Shown here piece after piece: positions 21,315 to 33,800 of a DNA stretch of 64,000 nucleotides. The position numbers were made by a program, and so were the translations under genes. The notes under the pieces are model-generated. The model ran no database searches, was not told the DNA's origin, and saw only the letters and a program-made list of their open reading frames with translations. Source of the DNA: Calonectria ilicicola (taxonomy: Eukaryota; Ascomycota; Sordariomycetes; Hypocreales; Nectriaceae); NCBI GenBank assembly GCA_020809705.1, contig CP085826.1:2976001-3040000 (forward strand). Reading direction: 5' to 3'. The stretch's first letter is position 1; each line of letters begins with the position of its first letter.

Positions 21315-24300
21315 TTAGATTCGCTTCTTCCCTTTTCCCTTGACCATCGATTGAAGCGTGTACTCCAGTTCTACGCCGTCAGTTTCCCCCAGCCACGAGT
21401 TCACCGCTTCCTTCAACCGACTCTCCACAGCCAAGACATCGGTCATGTCTCTAAACAACAGCGGCGAATCGGTGTCTCCGTTATGAAAATCGTGTTCCAC
21501 TCTCGTATAATCTGCCAGCTTGATCTTGTCCACATCAAATCCAATCGTGGTCAAAAGTCTCCACGTTTCGTCCGAACCCGGTATCGTCTCAAGTGGTAAC
21601 ATTGCCGTAAGCAGCCGTTTTACCCGTCCGCCTGATGTTTTCAATATCCCTTTGTCCATTAGATAACCCCGAGGGTCTTGTCTCTCTCCGAAAGTGACAT
21701 TATCCTGTGACTGGCTGCCACGGCGCTTACTGTGCTGGGCTACTCGTATTGGAGGGTCGCTCCTTCGTAACCCACCCAGATTGTCTTTAATCGCTACTTC
21801 TTTTTCGCTCTGATTGCATGGATCATACCTTCCATCAGGTGGTGGCGGTGGTCTCAGCAATGCATTCTGAGACAAAAGTGACCGCTGTGTACCATGATAC
21901 GATGGGCTCTCTCCTATAGCCCTCCCACTTGCCTGGACAATGTCGACATGGCGCGATGCCGGTTGAAAAAAAGCCTCGGGTTGGCTAGGACTCCGACTTG
22001 AGCTGGCCTGATTTGAAGACCGCTAGCCTTCCAAACGTTCAACTTCGTTGTTGTTATTATTATTATTGTAGATTGTGTTCTTCGGGCTAAGGTTTGGGTC
22101 GTTGCGACTGAATCTTCGCCTGCCCACCAAGAATGAGCTGTCATTTCTTAGTGCGTACATCCCCCCCTCGTGCCTAGCTCGGGGTGAACCATCCCCGAAC
22201 TGGAGGGTCGTTTGTCTAAGGCCATCATCATCGATGGGGGTTCCCATTTGTCTCGATGTCCCTCGGCCTGTTCTCCACTCCCTCGTCAGAGGTGAAATCC
22301 GGCGGTTAAACATTACTGCACGATGATTAGAAATGATCTCAGGTAGCATGTTTCCAGAAGACGGCGGTGTTTGTAGATTAGAAAATGTGACAGCATCTTG
22401 AGGCGAGGACGGAGCGATTTGATCACGCTGTCTTCGCACAATAAGCTCTGGCTGACTGCTCGTTGGAGATAGACCCGTTTCAGGGTGCTCACTCACAGCT
22501 GTCTCCACAGCCTCGACAGTCGCGTTCAGTCTCCCTCGAGTTAATAAAGTATTGAGAATACTTGCTGGTGAATTACGAGATCGTGGAGTCACTGGCTCAG
22601 GACTCGATGCGTTGACAGAACCAGCATGTGGTCCCTCGACCTCGCCTTCCTCTTCGTCATCGCCCTCCTCCTCCTCTTCTTCTTCTTCTCTAAGCGTGTT
22701 CAAGATTGAGCTCGTCAGCTCCATCAATGGTTGGCGTCCAATCCGATGCTGACTCGTAGTCTCGCATAGATTAAATTCATCTTGGCAATGCAGGTTCTCT
22801 GGAGTAGCAGTTTCATCAACTGCAATCTCGATTGGCTCGTCTCGTTTTGGGAGAAGAAACTGGCGAATAGTCTCTTGTCGGCGGTTTGGCGTGGGATCCT
22901 TGCGGCTGAGCGGATGAGTGGTTCCGTTGATTGTTGTGGAGGCTGTGCGTGGTGGAACATGCACTGGAACCAATCCTGTGATGCCGCACTCGTCGCTAGT
23001 GTTGCTATCTTTGCGCGCCAGGTTCACATTGATGACCGTCCGCATCTGCGCTGGTACCATGTTTGAACTTCTGGTTGTATCAGGTTTCTCCGTGCCAGCT
23101 TGACTGTGTGCCAATTCTCTTTGGTCTTTGGTTTCAGTGCAGTGGACATCAGGACGATGTCCAGCCAACACTGTGGCGGCTTCTAGATCAACCTCGTTGA
23201 AGGCTTCAAGGAGTTCCGAATCATTCATGTGAAAATATTCATCAGGCCAATTGTTGGTTTCTTCAGTCTCTCCAGTTAACTTTGTTTTTAAAGGATCGCA
23301 TCCGTCTGTCAAATCCACTGTAAACTCCGTCGGCTGGCGACATATGGGTGACTGAGTTCCGCTTGTAGTTTTGTCGTCAAGTTTAGCGTCGGGCTTTTTT
23401 CGTCCAGACTTGTACACTTGGTCACATATACCTTGGAAACAGTCCAAAATCATCTGTTCATTCTTGAAGAGCACTTCGTCTTTCGATGGTGAGACATTTG
23501 GATCGTAGGATCCAGGAGGGCAGGTGATGTTCAGTCTCATGAAGGGATTTGTCAACGACGATGCAGAGTGCTCTGAACTTAGCGAGGTAGCAAGTTCCTT
23601 CTGGAAAATGGTCGCAATTTTTTTCCCTGTTCCTCTTGAGGCCAAAATTGGGCGAGAGTCAACAGATATAAATGAACCCTTGTCTTTGATGAGCCTCGGG
23701 TTGCCACCCGCCTTTGGAAGGAATGCAGTCAGTGTGACCAGAGCTGAATCTCGAGCCTCCCTTGCGCCGTCGCCCTTCCATTTCGTAGTCACTTCAACGC
23801 ACTGAGAGGCTAGAGCGTTCCCGAAAATTTGTGCTACCGCTCCGCGAGTTCTTTTCGGGGGACGAGGGGAATAAGACATGGCCGGATGAGATTCTCCAGC
23901 AACTTTAAGGATAAGTCTCAAATGAGGGAGGGCCAACGCATATGCTTCGAGACGATTCTGAATGCTAGACAAGGCCTTGCGTCTCTGTTGAATTGCAACC
24001 TGCTTTCGAACTGGTAGGTTGTCGAAGATCTTGAGTGCTTGGGCTGTGGTGCCAACTGCTCGAGATACCGGCTGTTTCCTCTCAACACCTCCCTCGCCAG
24101 GCTTGAGATGGATCATAGTAGCGACAGGATCCTCAGCAGTTCTGGTGATTAGTTTGATGGTTGCCAAAGAATTGGCGCAGGCAAGCGCTTCACCCCGAAA
24201 TCCTAGAGTTTGCCCCCCTCTGGTCTCCAGCTCGGCAAAGGTTTTCAGTTTGCTTGTGTGTGACCGGCGACCTAGGGAGTCAAAGTCATCAACATCAATC

Positions 24301-24482
24301 CCATGGCCATTATCTCGGACCTGGATATTGTCCACCGTGTTTGCTGATATTGTGACTTCAATTGAAGTGGCTCCGGCATCAATACTGTTGTCGACAAGCT
24401 CCTTGACGAGGGAAACAGGACTGTTGATGACAACACCGGAGCCCAGGAGGCGGCTTGTCGACGGCGGCAGAGGGGATATCAT
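21315..24482 (-). CDS. MLH2: MutL homologue, Mlh2 (human PMS1) type
   Basis: The N-terminus from ATG 24482 is a GHKL ATPase: LVKELVDNSIDAGAT (motif I), VRDNGHGI (II) and TLGFRGEALA (III), then a MutL transducer domain to about residue 350. The opening ISPLPPSTSRLLGSG is closest to yeast Mlh2/human PMS1 rather than to yeast Pms1 or Mlh3. No endonuclease motif (DQHA...E) was seen, fitting an accessory partner of Mlh1. The middle is disordered, with a run of Glu. At 22023-22025 an in-frame TAG ends an 819-residue frame just after an Asn repeat, yet the same frame continues for about 235 codons to 21315. Either an intron removes the stop (22003-22158, GTACGC..CCAG, keeps phase but lacks a clear branch site) or the gene is interrupted. 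Confidence 0.75.
22047..22069 (-). repeat. Asn-codon microsatellite (AAT/AAC) in the MLH2 frame
   Basis: Seven or so AAT and AAC triplets in a row lie just before the in-frame TAG at 22023-22025. This is either low-complexity coding sequence or part of an intron. Confidence 0.7.
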
Positions 24483-25161
24483 GATGGCTGAGGTGAAGGG
24501 ACGCCCAACATGACGTTAGACGTGAGGGAGGTATGCTGAGTTTGTAGGGCAAATGTTGTTTATTATGAGAAGAGCTGGATGCCAATTACTGAAACGGGAA
24601 CAATAACATGCGGTCATAGCGGTATGGCATAAATTGGGGAGATGAGTGGTTGAGAGAGTGCGTGTGGGGAGTTGTCTTGGGGAATTCCTCAACTTCCCCA
24701 TCTCGTCACCCAGTGTACCCAGAATCATACCTAAGGTGTCCATATAGTTCAAGTGGATTTTTTAGTTTCGGAAGGCAGCAACGCTGCTAAGAAATGCGCT
24801 TCTGCCTTCCCATACACTGATCTCTCTTCTGTTACGTGCCATGACCACCCACGGGGGCCATGGGGCCATGGGGCCATGGGTTCTGGGAAGGAGCGAGATG
24901 GCGAGCCAGGTACGTACCCCCCCGTACCAGCACCGTGCAGTCCCTGCATCTGTGACGTGACGTCCCGACCCCGCTACAACGCGCACACCTAGAGCATCAG
25001 CATCCTCAATGCGCCAGTCTCAGTGGCCCCGCACCAGAAACCCCCTCCACGTAGCTCCCACCTGCTCCTAGCAACATCATCTCAACCTCCAGCTGTGCCG
25101 AGAAAACCACTCACGCATACCACTTCCAAGCCTCTCATTTTCTCCCTCCAATTCTGCAATC
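24483..25161. promoter_or_regulatory. Divergent promoter region between MLH2 and RIB4
   Basis: A 679-bp spacer lies between two divergent starts. It contains three tandem GGGGCCAT units (24854-24880) and TGACGTGACGT (24952-24962), which resembles two overlapping CRE/bZIP half-sites about 200 bp before the RIB4 start. A C-rich leader precedes the RIB4 ATG. The factor assignments are inference. Confidence 0.4.
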
Positions 25162-25853
<692 letters not shown>

Positions 25854-26304
25854 AACGTTCTTTTACGCGGTTGACATGTTCAGGCGAAGGAAATGCTGAA
25901 ATCAAAAGAGCTCAGCCGGAGCAAGCGGCTTGGATGCCACAGACTCGATAGAACTCACGTAAAAAAAGGCAAAGAAAGCAAAAACAAGGCAAAGGCAAAA
26001 TAGGTACCAGTGACTTTGGTTGGAGAGTCGATCGTATTGCAATGACTCCAAATTAGTCAATTACCGGCATAGAGATTTATCTATCATGCACCAGACGCGA
26101 ATCCCAGCGAGCCGGTGCCCGTCACTTCTTTCCCGTCAGACGCCCGAACAAAAGAATGATTCTAAAATATACAAAAATTGCACGTGGCTCGCAGTCACCG
26201 TAGTATACTGTCCAAACCCACATATTTTGAGATGCAAAAATAGTGCCCTTTTCGAGTCCAATCTCTTTCCCTGATAATATCCTCATGATATATGTCGCCC
26301 AAAA
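25854..26304. other. Convergent 3' region, no gene recognised
   Basis: This is the sequence between the RIB4 stop and the stop of the convergent unknown gene. It holds A-rich stretches and no frame of interest. Confidence 0.55.
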
Positions 26305-29144
26305 TTAAATCATACCGCTTAGTCCGCTACCGAGTCCCTTCTTGCTCTTCCACATTGTTCGCTTCTTCTCACGCTTAGCCTTCATGGCCTCCCAGCCCTC
26401 CTCATCATCATCGTCTGATCCATCATCATTAGGCTTAATAATGTTGATGGTCGCCTTTGGCTTCTCATCGTCCCAGCGACCAAGAGCTCCAGACATGGTG
26501 TTTGTTCGGCGATGATTATCGCCCAACGGGTTGATCTGCGATACTGGGCGATATCGGCCGGGGAGGCCGACGTTGCTTCGTTCAGATGGTGCAATGGAGG
26601 GGGTGTAACCCATTCCACCTCCTACTCCACCACGAATCGAGCCAGCATATCCAGCCTGAGGGCCAAAAGCGTTCAGGTTCGGAGGAGGCTGGACCATGCT
26701 CATGGTTCGCATGCCGGAATCCATCATGCGTGGCGGCTCCATGGTTGGTTCGAACATCATGGAGTGCCGTGATGAGAGGTCGTTCATTGACTGTGTAGCC
26801 GCCAGACTCCCGTAAGGGTTGTGCATCTGGGGCATACCCATGTTGGGCTGTGGCTGTTGTTGGTTGTTGGCGGCCATCATCTGCATGAACTGCATCTGCA
26901 TCTGCATGAACTGGGACATTTGCTGTGTCATTTGCAGTTGGGCCTGATCTCCCACTGACATAGGTGGAGGTTGAGGAGGCATCTGGTTCATCTGGTACAT
27001 CATATGGGAGGGGATTCCACCGAGTGGGTCAAAGCCTTGTGGTCCGTTCATGCCGGGGATGAGCTTCTGGCCATCGATGTTGGGGCTGCCTCGTCGCATG
27101 GCTCGCGACCGCTCCTCGTTAGCAATTACACCGACGAGGCCACCAACAGGGAGCGCCTGTTGCTGCTGCGGCTGAACCTGTACCTGTGGTGGAGGAGCTT
27201 GGGGGAGTGGCGAACCACCACCGAATGCCATCGACTCTCTGATAGCGGGCTTGTTGATGCTGGCACCAACGAAGGGGTCCTGAGGGAGGTTGCGAGCAAA
27301 TGCCGGCAGGGCCGAGTGGCGCTGGGTGTTGGCAGGAGCCTCGCCCATTGACGAGCCCGGTCGTGGTGGCTGAAGGTGAACGGAGGCTCGGAGGTTGGGG
27401 TTGGAGCCCATGGTGCTGAGTCTAGTAGGCGGACGGTTCTTGTTAGGGAAGCCATGAGCCTGCAGAATAGCCAAAGGCACCTCCTCGTCTTCATCCTCGT
27501 CGGAGATACCAGTAGGTCCAGGGGAAGGAGTCTTCTTCATCATATGCAGGTGAGGCGCGCTCATAGATGATGGCAAGTGAGCACGATCCGTGAGGTCGCC
27601 TTGTTCTCCAGTCACCTTCATCATCTGTTGTCGGTAGACGGCCATGTGAGCCTCCTGCTTTCTCCTCTGCTTCGCCTGCTGTTTCGACTTCTCCTGTTCA
27701 TCCTCATCATCATCGTAGTTGATTTCGTCTTCATCATCATCGTGGGTGACTTCCCGAGCCGTCTCGGTGGTGGTGCGCTCCTTGTCTTGTCGGTACTTCT
27801 CAAACTGAGCAGGTGTCATGACCTTGTTTCGAGGGGGGCTAGGGGCACGGCTGGTGTATCTGTTGGCAACCCGGGAAGAGTGGGCCAGGGTTCCCTCGAA
27901 TAGATTGTCGTCGCCCTTCTTAAAGCTCGAGTTGAGTGGCCGTCGAGAAAATGAAGAGTTGTAGCTATCAGAGGTGTCAAAAGTGTCTTCGTCACGGCGA
28001 TAACGTCCACTTTGTGAGTAGCTGTTGGGCTTGTTGTCTGACAAGAGCCGTCCGACGGCGATCGAGTCCTGTAGCAGCTTGGCGTCCTCGTCCTCAATAA
28101 TGTCGGATGGTCGGCTTGTTGTCTTGAACGAGGTTTGATGACGGGGGACGGGTGGTGGCACATCAGTGTCGGGTGACGCCGGGTCGGAACCAAGCAGGTT
28201 GTCATCTGAGTTTTGGCTGTTCCACGAAGCCGGGGAGGGTTCGACCTTGGTGGACTTGTTGATGCTCAGAGGAGCAGGCTGAGCGGATCGGTTGCCCGTC
28301 AGGGACCGAGGCGCTGCGGCTGCTGAGACGCCATCGAGGTTCTTCACAGTCGCCATGCTGGCGCGCTTGTCAAATGAAGTGAACATGGAGCCGAAGTCTC
28401 CTCCCATGTCCATGTTACCGTTCTCTTCCAGCTTGGGGGGAGTTGCTGTGCTGGTTGTTGAATCAGTCATGCCCCTCGCTCTTCCAGTAAAGTCTTGGTG
28501 CTGAATTGTTGGAACTGGTGGCGCATCCGAGAGTTCGTTGGAAGGCTGGCTGCCCTTCTTGTTCATGCCAAAGGAGAATGTTCGACCGGCACGGTTCAGG
28601 AAGCCAGATCCGCTCGACTTGGGTGCTGCTCGAGAACCGATGTCGTGGAGCGTCTTCTTGGAGACGTGCTTCGAATCATCAAGGTCAGTTGATGATGGTG
28701 CAGTGGAAGCGTTGCTGTGTCTTGAAGAGGTATCAGTGGATGTGGCCTTAGTCGTGTTTGACGCCCCACTTCCCCTGAGAAGGAGTCAGCGCCATAGTGC
28801 ATGGCTATTTTCTAGCACAAAGAAAACGGGTGGTGCCGATTTGGGGAAGGGGATGGCTTTCGTGTTCGGGAGATTGGGAGGGCGTTCACTTACCGGTTAC
28901 CACTCTTCAAATCAGAAAACATGTTGTCTTCTCCTTCTAGGTCTAGTTGCCCCGGTCTGTGAATAGGACCTCCGGTGGCCTTGGCCATTCTTGCACCTCC
29001 GTCAAAAGACTTGTTAATGGACGGGTCGTTTCGCTCGATGACGCGGAAAGATGATGGTTGTTCAGGTGCTACTTGGCCATGCTGGAAATCTTCCGAGGTA
29101 GCGGTGGACCTCCGCCTGTTGAACGCAACACCGAATCTAGGCAT
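26305..29144 (-). CDS. Large low-complexity protein of unknown function
   Basis: Two exons, 28894-29144 and 26305-28774, give 906 residues. The intron 28775-28893 (119 bp) starts GTAAGT and ends TCTCAG, and joins SGN-R-GSGASNTTKA in phase 2. I do not recognise a named family. The N-terminus (MPRFGVAFNRRR) is basic, followed by a Ser/Thr/Pro-rich region. An acidic/Lys-rich part near NYDDDEDEQEKSKQQAKQRR may be a coiled coil. A Met/Gln/Pro-rich low-complexity stretch follows (QFMQMQMQFMQMM). A basic C-terminus (EGWEAMKAKREKKRTMWKSK) suggests RNA, protein or membrane contact. No membrane segment is seen. The orderly ends and clean intron argue for a real gene. The Gln/Met-rich region could support condensation (inference). 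Confidence 0.75.
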
Positions 29145-30765
29145 ATAGAAGGCGCTTGGGGAAATCGATCTAAATTAAGTGCAACCCATAAACCAGATAC
29201 CCGTTGCAGGTATGGGATGGAGTTGGTTGTCTGGAAGTCGTATACGGCGGTGGTCGACACGGGTTGGGATGGAAGTGGGCTGGGAAATTTTTGAGGATCC
29301 GATACGAGGGCCCCAGCAGTAGTGCGATGACGAGGGTATTTTGTGGCGGATCAAGTCAAAGAACCGGGGTATGAGCCACAGAAACGGACAGCTGCATGAT
29401 GGGAGGTTCCAGGTCAGCAATGGTTGGGACACAGAAAGAGGATGTAACAATGGCCGAAAGACAGTGACAGTGACGCAGGCGGAGGGGTGAGGTGCCAGAG
29501 CAACGGGATGCGATGTCGGGACACGAGGCTTTATTCAAGCAGCCGAGCAGCCAGGAAACGACATATGTTTTGGCCGGTGAGACGAGGCGGTTGGCCGGAA
29601 GGACGTGGCATGTGTCATCCAGGCAAAGAAAGTTGGGACTCACATTAATCTCCAGGAACGAGAGTCGGTTGGTATTAGGAGCGAGTGGCTGGCTAGCCGA
29701 GCGAGGGGGGGGACGTCGATAAAAGCGAAAGGAGGCAACTAGCAAATAAAAAAAGAAAAGAAAAGTTGCAAACGGGACGTCCAACGGCACAGGCAACAGC
29801 AGCAACGGTCAAGATGAGAACGAAAGCACGAGACGGAGGCGAGGATTAGAAGAGGATTTGTTGCGAGGTTGAATGAAAGAAAAGGGCGAGCGAGCAAGTG
29901 GCCCGACGGGACGATGAGCGGAGGTGGATTGACGGGGTGTCCGTTGCACAGTGCGGGGGACGGTGCTGCCGAGACGGTGCTGCTAGGGCCTTTTTTTAAA
30001 TGCAAGATGCACGGCCTCAAGTGTCTCTCTCGTTTTGAGGGGAGCAACGAGCGTGGCACAGCGAGGAATGCGGGTCGAAGAGAGGACGGCGACGCTGACT
30101 CGAGAGAGCGAGAGAGAGATGGGGAGAGGGGGGAGAGGATGGGGAGAATGAGGAGGTTCAAGATGTCGAGCAACGAAGGCGGCGACGACTACGGGCGTCC
30201 TTTTTTTTTCCTGGGCGAGCTGCTGCGGTAGCGATCGATGGTTCGAGGATCGAACAAAACGACGGACGAAAATGTGCAATGGAGGGGGTACAGCACGGCA
30301 GCGGCGGCGGGTTTGCAAATGGAGCCCTGGAGGGTAGAAGGAGGGAAAGAAGGAGGGAAGCAAAGAAGATACGAAGCGAACCGAGCAAGGCGGGCTAGGG
30401 GGACGATGTGTTATTATTTCCCACCCAGGTTCCCACCCACACGGCGTCGCCTCGCTGGCCACCTGAGGTTTAGTGAGATCTCGTAAGCCAGGTTGGTCTC
30501 TGTTCTGCTACGGGCTATTGGCAAACGGGTTACGGGCCACGGGCTCGGACTGGACGGGCTTGGATAGGCTCGGATGGGTTAATATGGGGAGCATGTACCA
30601 TTACGGAGTGCGTGCGGGATGCATGCTATGCAGCCTCCATGTCCCAGGTGGAATAGATTACTGTGCATTCATACATACATGCCACTTGGGTACCTGGGCT
30701 GGCCCTTGGTTACCGGGTTGGGCTGGCCCGTTTTAACATGGCTGCCTCTCCAGCCTTTTTCCCAC

Positions 30766-30850
30766 CAGCCCAGCCCAGCCCAGCCCAGCCCAGCCCAGCC
30801 CAGTTGGCGGGCACAGCACAGCGCAGCGCAGTGCAGCGCAGTGCAGCGCA
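30766..30850. repeat. CAGCC tandem repeat followed by GCAGTGCAGC repeats
   Basis: Seven perfect CAGCC units plus a partial one (30766-30803) are followed by imperfect 10-bp GCAGTGCAGC units to about 30850. It sits in intergenic sequence. Confidence 0.8.
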
Positions 30851-33800
30851 GCCATGAGTGAAGAAGAAGACGAAGAAGAGGCGTGGACATAATGGAGACA
30901 CAACCAGGCCATCACAGAAGGAGTGGAACAGGGCCCCAGGACAACGGGCAATCCCATGCCACCACATGCCACCGCGGCCGTGCCATGCCCACTCGCCATC
31001 CACTACCATGCCTTGCCAAGCCCATGTTCTCAGAACTCCCAATGCCATTCCCTCTAGCCTCCGACGTGACGGTGCAGTGCACACATACATTCTACGACGT
31101 ATTACGCCGCGGGTATGGCATGTCGGGGCGGGCAGCGTCCAAGTTGAGCTACTGTGCGCTCCGTCTGTACTTGGGGATCCGCTCTCAGGTTGGCAGAAGA
31201 AGAACAAGGTCGCCGCCAGACTCGAAGAGGGTGGGCTCGCCAGGGCTCAGCCGGACAGGGTCAGCCCCAGCAGGGCCAGGATTAGCACGATAGTACGGAA
31301 TTTTTGGCCTTGTCTATACGACTATTTTTATTGTTGCTCGTCCAGCTTTTTTTTTTCTTTCTTGGTCTCGAGTGCAGGTGCTCACTCTAGGCAGGTGACG
31401 AAGGGATTGACCGGTCCATTCTTCTCGTTCCGGGAGGCCCCCCTCATCCTCCCCAAACCCGGAACCCCAACTCGAGACAAACGCCATTTCCACAGTGCCC
31501 ATGGTGTACCTGCGCTGGGCTTCCAGTGGACTGCGGCGCGTTACAGTTGGCACACGGTCATCAGTTGGTTGCTGGCGGGCGTCGGGCCAGGCGAGCGTCA
31601 GGAGCGGGCACGGTGGCTTAACCAGGCCGACGTGCCAAGGGGAGGGGGCAAGGGGCGTGTGAACTAAAAGACGATGAGGGGACGAAGCGAGAAGAAGCAA
31701 AGAAGACAGCGATGGCGCTAGCTACCACCAGGGCGCTACCGGCAGGGGAAATCCGAACATCGTTGATATGGCCTAGGAAATTGGGTGGCATCGGCATCGG
31801 GTCCTGAATGGGATGGATGGGATAGATGGGGGATGGCAAAAGCCCGTGGACGTGCGTGCCTCGATTGGCAATGAATCTCCAACTACTTTTACACAGTGTG
31901 CGTAGACAAACCTTGGGATTGTCCAGGCTATGGATCCCCCGTTGCTTTGTACATACACACTACAAGAAGTCCCGGCCCGTCCAACTTTTTTTTTTTTCCT
32001 TCTCTGCCCCTGGCCAAAGCTGCAACTCTGCTCTCAGACCTTCCAGGCGGTACTCTATTCCTGGCGCGCGGGAACCACACAGACACGGGCATGTGTTTCC
32101 ATCTTCGTTTCTTTTTTCTTCCCTAATGGAAAAAAAAAAGGTCCCTGGATGAGGCGACGGTGAAGCAAACCATTGCTGATCGGCATCCAACCTGATTGTG
32201 AACCACCACGACGGTGGAGACCCAAATGTCTCACAGAGAGCGCTCTACCCATCACTGGTGCTACAACATCGCACTGCTAGCGTCCAACCAACTGAACTCC
32301 ACCGCTGACTGCTTGGGCCTTTGTTGGCATGTATTGGTTTGTCGTTTGGGGCTCTTGCGCGAGCACGGCGGCAAGGCGCAAATCCGTCGAAGCGGGTTTC
32401 GTGTCGTCGTTGTTTTGCAAAGTGGGTTTCTTTGTTTACTTTTCCTTTCTTTTTATGCGCTTCCCGTCCCTCAAAATTCAAATGATTTCCGTGAAACCAC
32501 ATGTGCATCCCCCGATGCAAGCCTCCCGGGGGGCCAGAGGGCACCACTTCAACGTCACTCGTTTAAAAAGCCTCCCCCCTGGGGTGCTGGCGATCTGAAG
32601 CGGGATGCTCCCTGGAGCCAAAAGCTTCTCTCCCAACAGTCACAATGCTAGACATAAGGTAACGTCCGTTGGGGGGCGAGCTAGCCGGAGAAGTGGGCAC
32701 TCTGGAATCGGGAGTTCTGGACGCATAGGACAGCGCGGCGGAGCGTTGCTATTTCAAGGGTTTAATGTGGATTTCGATGTGGATGCTGTGGGATGGATCG
32801 GAACCAGCAGCCAAGAGTCAAAGTGTCTGTCAGGGGATTGGCAGCTGTTGTGGGCTTCGACAAGTATGGAGTAGAAGAATACTGCGATGGGATTGGTGTC
32901 TTTTTTTTTTTGGCTCTTTTATTCCAGGTCTGTCGCCAGTGGTTTGAGGCTTGGGCTTGCATGTGGTGCTCCCTGGTGTTATTTTTTTTTTTTTGCCACG
33001 ACACGACACGCAAGACACGACGTAACAAAACAAACACAATACGGCAGCCCCGACTACCACCAAAGGACCAGATTTTTTTTTTTGAGGCCCCAGGATTTCC
33101 GCCCATTGTGGTCCAATTAACAATTCATTAATCGTTAATGCTTATTTGCATACAATGTGGACAGCATGGCAAACAAAATAATCTAGCAAATGAAGAAATA
33201 AATGAAAGATTGGGCAACCAGAGCTGAAATCACAGGCCTAAACGCCCCGATTTACTGGTACAGCCAAAGTGCCATATACACGAGATTGCCGCACGTACAT
33301 CATCCCATCCCCATCCAGCCCACACCCGCACCCCCCCTTGCACCCCCGGGACAAATTACCATAGCTCTTTTTCACTTTTTTTTTTTTCTCCATTTCTCCA
33401 AAATAGAGAGCTCCCAGATTTTCCCATGGAGTGAAGGAGAAGGAGAAAAAAAATATATTGCAACGGGGATGCCGCCTTCGTTTCGCACGGCCTTGCTTCA
33501 GGGCCCAGCCAAGCGAGGTCAGGCCAGGACAGGCCCATTGCGGCCCGGGAATCAAGAGTCAATATCGCTGCATTAAAACGATAACAAAGCGACGATCTCC
33601 GGCAGCGTGGGCGTCAAAAACTGGGCTTGGGCTGGATCTTCGCCCAACACGGAGCCCCGAGTGCAAGTGGATTCCCGCCCTCTGCTGCCCTCCTCTCCCG
33701 GGCAGGTTCCTCGAACAAGCCCTTGCCCATGCTCCCATCCCATCCAGTCCGGGGGACATGCCCTTGGTCAGCCGCCCAACCAAGACCGCTGACGTCGGTT

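Noticed and set aside
21033..21599. 188-codon plus-strand frame
   Set aside because: Its 3' half is antisense to the C-terminal part of the Mlh2-type gene, so it is most likely a shadow frame.
30235..30256. Possible tRNA B-box (GGTTCGAGGATCGAAC)
   Set aside because: It is a short palindrome. No A-box or cloverleaf could be built around it.
30858..31667. 269-codon plus-strand frame
   Set aside because: Composition-biased, adjacent to simple repeats, with no recognisable domain or splice structure.
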